Source: Thermogemmatispora aurantia
GTDB lineage: Bacteria; Chloroflexota; Ktedonobacteria; Ktedonobacterales; Ktedonobacteraceae
Length of the DNA stretch: 64,000 nucleotides
NCBI RefSeq assembly: GCF_008974285.1
Contig: NZ_BKZV01000002.1
Location: forward strand, 462,613 to 526,612
Direction: 5' to 3'
Below the pieces are notes generated by a model that searched no databases, was not told where the DNA came from, and saw only the letters and a program-made list of their open reading frames with translations. How positions within the stretch are numbered: position 1 is the first letter of the stretch; every line of letters starts with the position of its first letter. The translations under genes were made by a program, and so were the position numbers. Below, piece after piece: positions 27,017-35,670 of this stretch.

Positions 27017-27453
27017 TCCGCCTCCGTTGAATCAGTGGTCTGACCTCGCTCTTCTTCCACGTCCGGCTGAGGAGGCAGGCCAGTCTGAGATTCCTGCTGC
27101 TGAGCATGTTCTTGCTCGATCTGCTTGATCAGCTCCATGACCTGGGCCCCTTTCTCTAGCGAGAGGTCCAGCTTGAAGACCAGCTCAGGCACATGTCGCA
27201 GTACCAGACGACCCGCCAGCTCATGGCGCAGAAAGCCGGTAGCCCGTTTGAGGGCCGCCATCGTATTGCGGCGCTCCTCATCGCTGCCCAGCACACTGAC
27301 ATAGACCTTGGCGTGGGCCAGATCACCGCTCACCTCTACCCGCGTAATACTGACAAAGCCGATGCGCGGGTCTTTCATGCGCGTGCGCAGCAGATCGCTG
27401 AGCTCCTCGGCAATCAACTCACCCAGCTTTTCCTGGCGATACAGGTTTGGCAT
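27013..27453 (-). CDS. rbfA: Ribosome-binding factor A
   Basis: 146 residues. Acts in late 30S maturation. It has 'RQEKLGELIAEELSDLLRTRMKDPRIGFVSITRVEVSGDLAHAKVYVSV', the KH-like fold signature with 'DPRIGFVSIT', and 'LRHVPELVFKLDLSLEKG'. A Gln/Glu-rich tail (about 115-146) is longer than the family average and probably disordered. It lies 21 bases after infB; its stop overlaps the nrnA start by four bases. Confidence 0.95.
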   Translation of the reverse strand: MPNLYRQEKLGELIAEELSDLLRTRMKDPRIGFVSITRVEVSGDLAHAKVYVSVLGSDEERRNTMAALKRATGFLRHELAGRLVLRHVPELVFKLDLSLEKGAQVMELIKQIEQEHAQQQESQTGLPPQPDVEEERGQTTDSTEAE

Positions 27454-27474
27454 GATCCATCCCCTTCCTGGGCC

Positions 27475-29886
27475 TCAATCCTTTTCCTGCCTGAAGGCTT
27501 CAATGATATCGCCAATCTGTACGTTACTGAAGCCTTCAATGATCATACCACATTCATAACCGGCGGCCACTTCACGCACATCATCTTTGCCTCGCCGCAA
27601 TGAGGCCACACGACTCTCGTGCACTTTCGCTCCGTTACGCAGCACACGCACCTGCGAAGCGCGGGTAATCTTGCCATCCGTAACCCGGCAGCCGGCGATC
27701 ACGGTGTTCTTGCCGCTGCGGAAGAGCTGCAGCACCTCGGCATGGCCCTCGACCACCTCGTGATAGGTTGGCTCCAGGAGGCCCTTGAGGGCGGCCTCGA
27801 TGTCCTCGATCAGCTGATAGATCACATCATAATAGCGGATTTCGACGCCCTCTTTCTGAGCCTGACGCAGAGCTGCGTTATCGGCCTTAACGTTGAAGCC
27901 GATAATGATGGCTCCGGAAGCGGCAGCCAGATGGACATCGGTCTCGGTGATGTTGCCAACGCCCTCGTGAATGAGATGCAGCTTGATCTTCTCCTCGCCC
28001 AGCTTGAGCAAGGCATTCTTGATCGCCTCGACCGTTCCCTGAACATCGCACTTGAGGACGATATTCAGCTCTTTGGTCTTTCCTTCCTGCATCTGCATGT
28101 AGAGGGTATCGAGACTGACATGGCCCGGCAAGCTGCTCTCGGCACGGCGCTGCTCAGCAATCTCTGCAGCGCGCTGCTTGGCAGTGCGCTCATCAGGCAC
28201 TACTTCGAGGCGATCGCCAGGCTGAGGTACCTCGGGCAGACCAAGGATGCTCACTGGCGTGCTAGGAGGCGCCTTCTGGATGCGCTTGCCCCGGTCGTTG
28301 AACATAGCGCGCACCTTGCCCGCCAATGGCCCGACGACAATGTGGTCGCCCATTTTGAGGGTTCCTTCCTGGACCAGGATGGTGGCCATCGGACCAGTAT
28401 TCTTCTCCAGCTTGGCTTCGATGACCACGCCGACAGCTGGACGATTCGGGTTGGCCCGCAGATCCTGCATCTCGGCGACCAGCAGGATCATCTCCAGCAG
28501 CTCGTCGATGCCAGCCCCGGTGCGGGCCGAGATGGGTACGCAGACCGTGTCTCCGCCGTAGTCCTCGACGATCACACCGATCTCGGCCAGCTGCTGTTTG
28601 ACCAGCTCAGGATTGGCCGTCGGCTTGTCGATCTTGTTGATAGCGATGATGATCGGCACATTGGCGGCGCGAGCGTGATCAATAGCTTCACGCGTCTGCG
28701 GCATCACCCCGTCATCGGCGGCCACTACGATGACAGCAATGTGTGTGACCTGCGCTCCACGCGCGCGCATGGCGGTGAAAGCCTCATGGCCAGGCGTATC
28801 GAGGAAGGTGATCTTCTTCCCCTTGACCTCTACCTGGTAGGCTCCGATGTGCTGAGTGATTCCTCCAGCCTCTTCAGCGGCCACACGGGTCTTACGGATC
28901 ATGTCGAGCAAGGTGGTCTTACCGTGATCGACATGGCCCATAATGGTGACCACCGGCGGAATAGGCACGGTATCTTTGTCGTCGCGCGCCGCCTCCAACA
29001 CAGCGCTGGTCGGCAACGCCCCCCGCTGCAGGCTGGCGCTGGTCGGCGAGATAACCTGCGGCGTCGGCTCAAAGCCAAGATCGCGCGCTACCAGGGCCGC
29101 CTGCTCGTAATCGACCACCTGGTTAATGCTGGCAAAGATGTGATGTTTGATCAGATGACGAATGATCTCCGTAGGCGTCGCGTGCAGTAGCTCGGCCAGG
29201 TCCCTGACGACAATCTGCGGCGGAATAGCCACGGGACCAGTCGGGGGTTTCTCCCTGACAATGCTGCTATGCCGCTCATGGCTGCGCTGAGATGAGGAGC
29301 CAGGCCGTCCTCCACCAGGACGGGGACGAGCCGCAGGCCGCGAGGAGGCCGAGGTCGGCACCGGGGCATGGGCACTGGCACCACCTCCCCCAGTGGGACC
29401 CGCCCCACCGTGTCCACCACTACGAGTGGCGGTGGCGCTCCCAGAGGCTCCACCGCTGAAAGTCCCTCCTCCCGCTGTCGACCTGGTCGCTCCCCCACCA
29501 GTGGGCGAGGCAGAGCGCTGGGACTGAGGCCCTCCTCCGGGCCGCTGACCCCGCTGACCGCTCCCCGGTCCCGGGCGTTGGGATTGAACGGAGGTTACAC
29601 CCGCACCACTCTGCTGCGACGGCTGGCCAGCTCCGCTGCCATGCTGATGTGGTTGATACTGCTGATGCTGCTGATGCTGCTGGTGCTGCGGCTGACTGCG
29701 CGCCGGAGGCGCACCCGCCGGCGGCGCACTGCGGCGCTGTGCACCTTGAGCGCCTGGCTTGGTCGAACGTTCCTGACCGCCCTGTGTGGCGTTCTCAGTT
29801 TTCGGGCGAGTGCCGGTACGGCTGCGCGTCGTCGCTGCCTTCGCCTGCTCGTTGGTGTTCGTGGTTGATTCAGATGTATTTCTCAT
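27475..29886 (-). CDS. infB: Translation initiation factor IF-2
   Basis: 803 residues. GTPase that places initiator tRNA on the ribosome. Residues about 1-205 are a low-complexity Gly/Ser/Gln/Pro/Ala/His region (for example [16 protein letters not shown]) that replaces the usual Lys/Glu-rich N-terminal domains. An IF2_N-like segment follows (about 215-270, '[22 protein letters not shown]'). The G domain has '[20 protein letters not shown]' (G1), '[12 protein letters not shown]', '[17 protein letters not shown]' (G3), 'AINKIDKP' (G4) and 'SARTGAGID' (G5). The C-terminal domains are complete. The start ATG at 29886 follows GGGAG. The N-terminal composition is the oddity; core function is certain. 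Confidence 0.97.
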   Translation of the reverse strand: MRNTSESTTNTNEQAKAATTRSRTGTRPKTENATQGGQERSTKPGAQGAQRRSAPPAGAPPARSQPQHQQHQQHQQYQPHQHGSGAGQPSQQSGAGVTSVQSQRPGPGSGQRGQRPGGGPQSQRSASPTGGGATRSTAGGGTFSGGASGSATATRSGGHGGAGPTGGGGASAHAPVPTSASSRPAARPRPGGGRPGSSSQRSHERHSSIVREKPPTGPVAIPPQIVVRDLAELLHATPTEIIRHLIKHHIFASINQVVDYEQAALVARDLGFEPTPQVISPTSASLQRGALPTSAVLEAARDDKDTVPIPPVVTIMGHVDHGKTTLLDMIRKTRVAAEEAGGITQHIGAYQVEVKGKKITFLDTPGHEAFTAMRARGAQVTHIAVIVVAADDGVMPQTREAIDHARAANVPIIIAINKIDKPTANPELVKQQLAEIGVIVEDYGGDTVCVPISARTGAGIDELLEMILLVAEMQDLRANPNRPAVGVVIEAKLEKNTGPMATILVQEGTLKMGDHIVVGPLAGKVRAMFNDRGKRIQKAPPSTPVSILGLPEVPQPGDRLEVVPDERTAKQRAAEIAEQRRAESSLPGHVSLDTLYMQMQEGKTKELNIVLKCDVQGTVEAIKNALLKLGEEKIKLHLIHEGVGNITETDVHLAAASGAIIIGFNVKADNAALRQAQKEGVEIRYYDVIYQLIEDIEAALKGLLEPTYHEVVEGHAEVLQLFRSGKNTVIAGCRVTDGKITRASQVRVLRNGAKVHESRVASLRRGKDDVREVAAGYECGMIIEGFSNVQIGDIIEAFRQEKD

Positions 29887-30471
29887 GAAGAAGACTCCCT
29901 TCTATCGAGAATGATGCGCCACAATTGGCGGTGGAGACCTCTCTTCACAGCCACAACAAAGGACTGTCACCTTCCCTTCCAACAAAGGCAGGCGCCATTC
30001 GGATGAAGGGAGGAGACAGCCCTCGCTAATGCAGGCCAGGCATGTTTGTCTCAGTCTGCGCACTCTGGCGTAGTCGCTGCTATGGTTATCCTAGCATAGC
30101 CCTTGCTCCGCAAACATTGGCGCACCACGTCTGCCCTGTAGACGAGGGGCTGTGTCTCTGTAAAGAAGAGTCAAGATCGCGTGACACATACAACAATAAC
30201 AACAAGGAAAGCGCCCACTCGCTTCCTATCCCTCGACCCTGGACAGGGTAACAAAGGATTCAGGAAGCTGCGAACTTTTCTCCAGTATAGCCTACTCGCT
30301 GGACCCTTGCAACCCGCTATAGTTGAGCCTGTAGCCAATTTTCTCCCCGGTCCTGCCGCTCTGTGCCACCACGGCTCAGATTGGGAAGGACATGGAGAGC
30401 GGGAGAGCAACGAGCGTCTGTCTACCCTCTGGCAGCCGCATGCAAGAGCGCTCGCCCAGCTTAGCGCGCGC
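29887..30471. other. 585-base gap between rnpM and infB
   Basis: In many bacteria an L7Ae-like gene or nothing separates these genes. Here no open frame on the minus strand resembles a ribosomal or L7Ae protein. A short ACCCTG/CAGGGT hairpin lies at 30236-30249. It may carry an internal promoter for infB, but I could not assign one. Confidence 0.45.
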
Positions 30472-30828
30472 CTAGGTGGTCACGGGCCTGGCCAGGCCTG
30501 TGGGAGGCTGCTCCTCTCGCGGCAAGGTGGCCAGGTATTCCTCCAGCGCCGCACGGTCCTCGGCGGAGAGCGGCAGCTCAAACTCGTGCTCTAACAGACA
30601 GCGATCACCTGCCTTTTTGACCTTGAGCGCCTTTTGCCAGCAGGAATAGCGAGCGCAGAGATAAGCTCCGCGCCCGGACTTCTTGCTGGTTGGGTCGAGT
30701 AGAATCCGTCCCTCGGGCGTGCGCACAATGCGCAGCAGTTCGCGCTTTGGCCTGGTTTCGCGGCAGGCAATGCAGGTACGCAGCGGAACGTGTTTCTGGC
30801 GCCCTCCCTTAGCGGCTTTGGCCATCAT
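30472..30828 (-). CDS. rnpM: YlxR/RnpM family RNA-binding protein
   Basis: 118 residues. RnpM (YlxR, DUF448) binds RNase P RNA and modulates its activity in Bacillus. Motifs: 'PLRTCIACRETRPKRELLRIVR' and 'DPTSKKSGRGAYLCARYSCWQKALK', containing the diagnostic GRGAY-x-C. The ATG at 30828 follows AGGAG at a good distance. The C-terminal part (about 85-118, LSAEDRAALEEYLATLP) is a longer tail than usual. It sits between nusA and infB as in most genomes, but with unusually large gaps on both sides. Confidence 0.9.
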   Translation of the reverse strand: MMAKAAKGGRQKHVPLRTCIACRETRPKRELLRIVRTPEGRILLDPTSKKSGRGAYLCARYSCWQKALKVKKAGDRCLLEHEFELPLSAEDRAALEEYLATLPREEQPPTGLARPVTT

Positions 30829-31182
30829 GAGGTACTCCTGCCCTTTCTTCTCGATATGCTTCTCGATGGGTGCCGGTCAGCCCCAGCCACAGCCAGGCCC
30901 CTTGCTGGTCATGTGGCCCTGGACTGGCTCGTCGCAGATCGTCCCCGCCTCCTGACCCACCCCTACAGCCACCCGGTGAAAGGCAACACCTGCTGTCTGC
31001 CGGGAAGTGGAGGAGAGAAGGCCGAGAGCCACAGGATCTACTCGTGCCGCGCCGCTGGCCCGCCAGGTTGGCGCGGGCCAGGAAGCAGAGGTGAATCAGC
31101 GACTTCCTGGGCCAGCAGGCAGCGAGCAAACGTTAAGAGGCCGACAGACAGGCGAAGGTGCTGCGGATAAACGAGCAGTCCT
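30829..31182. other. 354-base gap between nusA and rnpM
   Basis: No supported gene. Frames on the minus strand show no family resemblance and lack ribosome sites. No convincing promoter seen. Confidence 0.4.
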
Positions 31183-32343
31183 TTAGCGATATTTCCCGCT
31201 GCGTGACGAGGCGGAGCGCCTGCCACCATCATGACGCCCACGCTCACGGCGAGCGCTCACCGACGAGATGGCCTCCTCTACAGGTTCCTCATAGACCTCG
31301 CCCTCGGCAGGCTTGACCACATCGACCCGCCAGCCGGTGAGCTTTGCAGCCAGGCGCGCGTTCTGCCCATCCTTACCAATGGCGAGCGACAGCTGCTTCT
31401 CGGCGACCACTACCTGGGCAGTACGTTCGGCTTCCCGCAGCTCGACACGCAGAGGTTTCACGGGGCTGAGAGCATTCGCCACAAATGTCGCCGGGTCGGG
31501 GCTCCACAAGATGATATCGATCTTCTCATCGTTCAGCTCGCGCACAATATTATTGATGCGCGAGCCCCGCACTCCAACACAGGAGCCGATGGGGTCAAGG
31601 CCCTCCTGGTGAGCAACCACCGCCACTTTGGTCCGGCTGCCCGGCTCACGAGCAATAGCCTTGATCTCGACCGTGCCCTCGTAGATCTCGGGCACCTCGG
31701 CTTCAAAGAGCCGCCGCACCAGGTCGCGATGGGAGCGCGAGGCCACAATCTGCAACAGCCGCCCCTGGACACGACGCACATCGACAATATAGACACGCAA
31801 TCGCTGGCCGACCCGATAGTGCTCGCTGGGCACCTCTTCGCTGAAAGGCATCAGTCCCTCGACCTTGTCAACACGTTCAAGGTCAAAGTCGAGCACCCAC
31901 CCGCGCGCCGGATCACGGCGCGTGATCGTGCCCAGCCGGATCTCCCCCACCCACTCTTTGAGCTGCTCGTAGAGATGCTCATGCTCGGCCTCACGAATGC
32001 GCTGCAGGATCACCTGCTTGGCCGTCTGGGTAGGAATGCGCTCGAAGATATGCGATGAGTCCACTTCAATCGTTTGCCCCAGGGCGGCCTTCGGCATGAG
32101 ACGCTGGGCCTCCGCCAGCGAGATTTCCTCGTTGGGATCTTTGACCTGGGCAACCACTCGCTTGGTGGTCCAGACGTGGACCTCGCCGTTCTTGTCCACC
32201 TCGATGCGCACGTTGTCCCCGCCCCCGAAGCTCTTGCGGTAGGCAGATAAGAGGGCATTGGCCACGGTCTCCATCACCACTTCGCGGGGCAATCCTTTTT
32301 CGGCAATCAACTGCGCAATAGCAGCCTGAAATTCACTTCTCAT
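31183..32343 (-). CDS. nusA: Transcription termination/antitermination protein NusA
   Basis: 386 residues. Binds RNA polymerase and RNA to control pausing, termination and antitermination. The N-terminal polymerase-binding domain (about 1-130) includes 'KGLPREVVMETVANALLSAYRKSFGG'. An S1 domain follows (about 135-205), then two KH domains with 'QEGLDPIGSCVGVRGSRINNIVRELNDEKIDIILWS' and 'VVAEKQLSLAIGKDGQNARLAAKLTGWRVDV'. A short Ser/Arg-rich tail ends the protein; the acidic repeats of E. coli NusA are absent, as in most non-proteobacteria. ATG after AGAAGG. No rimP lies upstream, which is unusual; a promoter and a leader hairpin do. Confidence 0.96.
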   Translation of the reverse strand: MRSEFQAAIAQLIAEKGLPREVVMETVANALLSAYRKSFGGGDNVRIEVDKNGEVHVWTTKRVVAQVKDPNEEISLAEAQRLMPKAALGQTIEVDSSHIFERIPTQTAKQVILQRIREAEHEHLYEQLKEWVGEIRLGTITRRDPARGWVLDFDLERVDKVEGLMPFSEEVPSEHYRVGQRLRVYIVDVRRVQGRLLQIVASRSHRDLVRRLFEAEVPEIYEGTVEIKAIAREPGSRTKVAVVAHQEGLDPIGSCVGVRGSRINNIVRELNDEKIDIILWSPDPATFVANALSPVKPLRVELREAERTAQVVVAEKQLSLAIGKDGQNARLAAKLTGWRVDVVKPAEGEVYEEPVEEAISSVSARRERGRHDGGRRSASSRSGKYR

Positions 32344-32429
32344 GATGCCTTCTCCCTCCCGCTCGCTGGTCGCCCAGTAAACACTTACTGCAAGTTGTTC
32401 GAGTGCAAAGAAAAAGTCCCTGGCAAGCA

Positions 32430-32454
32430 GAAAAGTGGGGGGGCCCCACTTTTC
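32430..32454 (-). promoter_or_regulatory. Leader hairpin of nusA (possible attenuator)
   Basis: GAAAAGTGGGG (32430-32440) and CCCCACTTTTC (32444-32454) form a perfect 11-bp stem with a three-base loop. It lies between the nusA promoter and its ATG. The 3' side ends CACTTTTCT on the minus strand, resembling a weak intrinsic terminator. Being symmetric, it could act on either strand. Confidence 0.55.
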
Positions 32455-32479
32455 TCAAGGTTCCTCTATGTTCTAAGGT

Positions 32480-32508
32480 ATTATATCATGTCATCTTTTT
32501 CAACGCAA
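32480..32508 (-). promoter_or_regulatory. nusA promoter
   Basis: Minus-strand -35 TTGCGT (32503-32508), 17-base spacer, -10 TATAAT (32480-32485). The transcript would start near 32473, about 130 bases before the nusA ATG, and run through the leader hairpin. Confidence 0.6.
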
Positions 32509-32545
32509 GGCAGGGCGAAGAGCTTGCGATTCGTTTTCCCTCCCC

Positions 32546-32590
32546 TTGATTTTTCTCTCAGGACAGGCTATACTCTAAATGACCATTTAG
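32546..32590 (+). promoter_or_regulatory. Promoter with overlapping palindromic operator
   Basis: -35 TTGATT (32546-32551), 17-base spacer, -10 TATACT (32569-32574). Immediately after the -10 comes CTAAATG-AC-CATTTAG (32575-32590), a perfect palindrome placed over the transcription start. That position suits a repressor. The next plus-strand gene starts at 32854. Confidence 0.6.
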
Positions 32591-32853
32591 TGTAGATTTA
32601 ACACTTTCTGTATGGTCAGGCGAGCGCCCGGCTGGCCAACGGGAGGAGCGGCTTCTCTCCTCCCTTCACCCTACGGGCAGGACTCGCCTCGCGCTCGCTG
32701 CGTCGCCGTTCTCGACGCGCGCGGGCAGGCAGGCCCAGAGAGAGCAGGAGCTGGCCAGGCTTAGGCTACCTCCTTGCTGGCCACGGCTCCCGAGTCCGCG
32801 CTCTTCTGCGTGGCTTCTGCCCCGCGACGTTGGTCTGGATGAGGGAGTCTACT

Positions 32854-33798
32854 ATGAGTGCACGATCTCTGGCTCCAGCAAGTTTTGATCCGCAGGATGC
32901 CTTCAGAGGCCCTTACGCCGCCCGTATCGCAGAGTTCAGTGAGGCCGGGCGTCAGGCGGGCCTCGCTCCCGCCAGCACGGACCGCGAGCGCATCGCGCTG
33001 GTGCTGGTCGACTATCAGCATGATTTTGTCGATCCCAGTGGCACGCTCTCTGTCCCAGGCGCGCAAGAGGATGTTGGGCGCTTGCTGACCTGGTTCTATG
33101 CCTACGCCGATCAGATTACGGCGATCTACGCCTCGCTCGATACGCATTTGCCTTTCCAGATCTTCTATCCTACCTGGTGGCAGAACCCTCAAACGGGCGA
33201 GCATCCGGCTCCGTTTACGACGATCACCGTCGAAGATGTCCAGGAAGGTCGCTGGCTCCCCCTCCGGGAGCCAGAGTGGTCGCGCCACTATGTGCAAGCG
33301 CTGCGCCAGCAGGCCCGCAAGGAGCTGATGATCTGGCCCTATCATACGATGCAGGGCACGCTGGGCCATATGCTGGTGGCCCCTATCAGCGAGGCCCTGG
33401 CCTGGCACAGCGCGGCTCGACAGACGCAGCCTCACTATATTGTGAAGGGCCTGACTCCACGGACGGAGTTCTACGGCATCTTCGGCGCCGAGGTGCCCGA
33501 TCCTTCTGATCCCGCTAGCCAGCTCAATACGGCCTTGCTTGAGACGATTATGCAGCACGACCGCGTCTTCCTGGCCGGCGAGGCCAAGTCTCACTGCGTG
33601 CTGGAGAGCGGTCGCCAGCTTGTTCAGTACTTCAGTCAACGGCCCGCTGTGCTCCAACGCCTCTATGTACTACGCGATTGCATCAGTTCTGTCCAACACC
33701 CAACGATCGACTTCGACGCCCTGGCCGAGGAGGAGCTGGCGCGTTGGGAGCGCCTGGGCGTCCACCTGGTGCGCAGTACCGACGGGTTACCAGGGTGA
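32854..33798 (+). CDS. Isochorismatase-like cysteine hydrolase
   Basis: 314 residues from the ATG at 32854 (GGGAG six bases before); other in-frame starts at 32830 (TTG) and 32839 lack this. The family hydrolyses amides or enol ethers (nicotinamidase, isochorismatase, N-carbamoyl hydrolases) with an Asp-Lys-Cys triad. The Asp is in 'ALVLVDYQHDFVDPSG' and the Cys in 'VFLAGEAKSHCVLESGRQLVQYF'. Longer than typical nicotinamidases (about 180-220) because of an insert around residues 85-150 ('FYPTWWQNPQTGEHPAPF', 'EWSRHYVQALRQQ') and an N-terminal extension. The fold is sure; substrate is not known. Likely controlled by the promoter-operator at 32546-32590. Confidence 0.85.
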   Translation: MSARSLAPASFDPQDAFRGPYAARIAEFSEAGRQAGLAPASTDRERIALVLVDYQHDFVDPSGTLSVPGAQEDVGRLLTWFYAYADQITAIYASLDTHLPFQIFYPTWWQNPQTGEHPAPFTTITVEDVQEGRWLPLREPEWSRHYVQALRQQARKELMIWPYHTMQGTLGHMLVAPISEALAWHSAARQTQPHYIVKGLTPRTEFYGIFGAEVPDPSDPASQLNTALLETIMQHDRVFLAGEAKSHCVLESGRQLVQYFSQRPAVLQRLYVLRDCISSVQHPTIDFDALAEEELARWERLGVHLVRSTDGLPG

Positions 33799-33844
33799 GA
33801 AAAGAGGGAGCGAGTAAGGAGTTGAAGACGAGTTAGCTGGCCGT

Positions 33845-33872
33845 GCTCGCCTGTTGGCAACAGCAGGCGAGC
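33845..33872 (+). terminator. Stem-loop after the isochorismatase-like gene
   Basis: GCTCGCCTG (33845-33853) pairs with CAGGCGAGC (33864-33872), ten-base loop, 46 bases after the stop. No T-run follows. Confidence 0.45.
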
Positions 33873-33930
33873 AGAGACGCGGTCCTCCTCCCTGGCTCGC
33901 TCACGCACCTCTTGGCACTCCGGTGTGGCT

Positions 33931-33957
33931 AGGCATGACCAGGCATGACCAGGCATG
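33931..33957. repeat. Short tandem repeat AGGCATGACC
   Basis: A 10-base unit repeated about 2.7 times just before the 3' end of the MEDS gene. No function evident. Confidence 0.7.
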
Positions 33958-33978
33958 GCTGATCGCTACTGGTCTCCG

Positions 33979-34656
33979 CTAGTCTCGCCCGCCCCCACGT
34001 TCTGACGGCCCTGGCTCCCTTTTCTCTTTCTCCCGATGCATCCGCAGAATCTTGATCATGTACTGCTCGGAGTTCAAATAGTAGGGATTGCGCCGGATGA
34101 ATTTGCCTACGACGGAGATAGGATGAAGCTTGAGCATCTCCACCACAAGGCTGGGCAGCAATTTCCCGTAATCGTAATGCATCAGGGCAATGATGGGCCG
34201 GTTCTGAAAGGTAAAGACCGCATCACAGAGGGCCTCGTATTTTAAGAGCTGCTCGGGCGTGGCTAGCTCTCCGGCCAACCAGGTCATGTCGATCGAGATC
34301 CTCACTGCTTTCCAGCCATCACGCTGCGCCTGCGTAATAAAGGTCTGATGCGTGGACAATAAAAAATAAGGATCAAATCGCTTCCCATTGGAGAGAAACG
34401 GCTCCCGCTCGCTGGAGAGAATGAGCTGCCCTTTGGCAATTAAGGCGTCTACATCTAGTTGCAGCTTCACCAGTTCTTCACGCAACTCCTGCACCTGCGC
34501 TGGCGCCGCCGCGAACAGGCACTTCTCCGATGCGACAATCCCCGCACGTAACAGCCGGGCCGTGACCCCGGCAATCTCTGTCACTTTGCTGTACAGCTGA
34601 CAGATGTGCGAGCTGTATGGAATACGCTCTGACTTGCCATCAACACTCAGGTCCAT
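33979..34656 (-). CDS. Stand-alone MEDS (DcmR-type sensory) domain protein
   Basis: 225 residues from the ATG at 34656, which has GGAG six bases upstream; longer frames to 34731 lack a ribosome site. The whole protein is one MEDS domain: 'YSSHICQLYSKVTEIAGVTARLLRAGI', 'EREPFLSNGKRFDPYFLLSTHQTFI', 'GWKAVRISIDMTWLAG', 'EALCDAVFTFQNRPIIALMHYD' and 'LLPSLVVEMLKLHPISVVGKFIRRNPYY', all typical. MEDS domains sense hydrocarbon derivatives or act in signal chains, usually fused to HTH or histidine-kinase parts; here none is attached. The C-terminus is short and charged. A weak promoter (TTGGCT-16-TATATG, 34731-34758, minus strand) is possible. Confidence 0.8.
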   Translation of the reverse strand: MDLSVDGKSERIPYSSHICQLYSKVTEIAGVTARLLRAGIVASEKCLFAAAPAQVQELREELVKLQLDVDALIAKGQLILSSEREPFLSNGKRFDPYFLLSTHQTFITQAQRDGWKAVRISIDMTWLAGELATPEQLLKYEALCDAVFTFQNRPIIALMHYDYGKLLPSLVVEMLKLHPISVVGKFIRRNPYYLNSEQYMIKILRMHREKEKREPGPSERGGGRD

Positions 34657-35097
34657 GCCTATCTCCACACAATGCCGATTCTTAACCAGCTTGCCACCAT
34701 TAAGCATATCACACCGGAGCGGGATTAGCACATATAGAAGCGTCCACTATTCAGCCAAGAGTAGGAAAGCTCTCCCCAACCCCTCCTGTCCTCTTCTTCT
34801 CTGCTTGCTTGCTACTCCCGCCCGATGCCCTTGGCCTTTCTCCTGAAATATTGTACGCAGACCTGCGACCAGTTGCAGCAGTGGAGCGCTTTCGTCGCGG
34901 GCCTGTCGCCGTTGGAGCGGCGCGGCCTTGTCTGACCGCTCGCTCCGGCTCCCTCATTGATTCCATACTTTATACTATTGGGTGAATGCTTGCCCCGCTC
35001 CTCTGCCTGGCCAGAGACGCGAGGTATAGCGCTTGTTCTCGCCTTCTCTTCTCTCGCTTCTATTTTTGCTGGACCTGGTGAAAGGAAGACGACTACC
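34657..35097. other. Divergent intergenic region, MEDS gene to small monooxygenase-like gene
   Basis: About 440 bases with no supported gene. It has a possible minus-strand promoter at 34731-34758 and a plus-strand -10-like TATACT at 34971-34976 without a clear -35. Confidence 0.4.
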
Positions 35098-35391
35098 ATG
35101 CAAGGCACGATTCGTAAGTACCGTATCGATAGCGGCAAGGTGATTACCGTGACCCGGCGCATTCAGGAGGATCTGATCCCTCTGGTACGCCGCTTGCCCG
35201 GTTTCATGGGCTTCTATGTCTTGAACCGCGAGGATCAGCTGGTGACGATCAATCTCTCTGCTGACCCGCGCCAGCTCCGTGAGGCCGATGAGGTGGCCAC
35301 TACCTGGATGGGCACGTTGGGCAGCTCCGTGGTGCTCGTCTCGCAAGAGGTGATTAGCGGCCCTGTGGTGGTTGAGGCTGCCGCGGACTGA
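35098..35391 (+). CDS. Small ABM-like (dimeric alpha/beta barrel) protein
   Basis: 97 residues from the ATG at 35098, which follows AAAGGAAGA. A longer in-frame opening from 34957 is not supported. The sequence has the beta-alpha-beta pattern of antibiotic-biosynthesis-monooxygenase-like proteins: 'MQGTIRKYRIDSGKVITVTRRIQEDLIPLVRRLPGFMGFYVLN' and 'DQLVTINLSADPRQLREADEVATTWM'. These small proteins dimerise; some oxidise quinols or bind ligands, many have no known activity. No catalytic residue can be named. It stands alone. Confidence 0.65.
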   Translation: MQGTIRKYRIDSGKVITVTRRIQEDLIPLVRRLPGFMGFYVLNREDQLVTINLSADPRQLREADEVATTWMGTLGSSVVLVSQEVISGPVVVEAAAD

Positions 35392-35670
35392 GCAGTTGAT
35401 GGAGGCGGAGCGAGTGAGACGGCTCCGCGAGAGGATGGGCAGCCCGCCATCCGGCTGCCGCCGGGCCAAGCAGCGCTTTGGCTGGCATGTGTGGCTGCCC
35501 CTCTGTTTTCGCTTCGGCAGGTCCTGGCTCAACCCAATCCAGCCCTGGTCTCGGAACTCTACCATGCTCTGCACGGGGACCTGTGTGTGCTGTTGCTTGT
35601 GGGCTGCCTCTTTCGTTTGAGACTATGACTGGTGCTGTCGTTCCTGCTTTTGCTTCAGAGGGAGGCGGCC

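Larger units (their letters stand above)
32344..32853. other. Divergent regulatory region between nusA and the isochorismatase-like gene
   Basis: No gene is supported in these 510 bases. It contains a minus-strand promoter and leader hairpin for nusA, and a plus-strand promoter with a palindromic operator (see separate entries). The stretch 32610-32830 shows nothing definite. Confidence 0.6.

Noticed and set aside
27619..29190. 523-residue plus-strand frame opposite infB
   Set aside because: Antisense of the conserved IF-2 G domain; the real gene is on the minus strand.
30171..30410. Possible L7Ae-like gene between rnpM and infB
   Set aside because: The only minus-strand frame there has no L7Ae motif and no ribosome site.
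33931..33957. CRISPR-like repeat
   Set aside because: Contiguous 10-base tandem repeat with no spacers.
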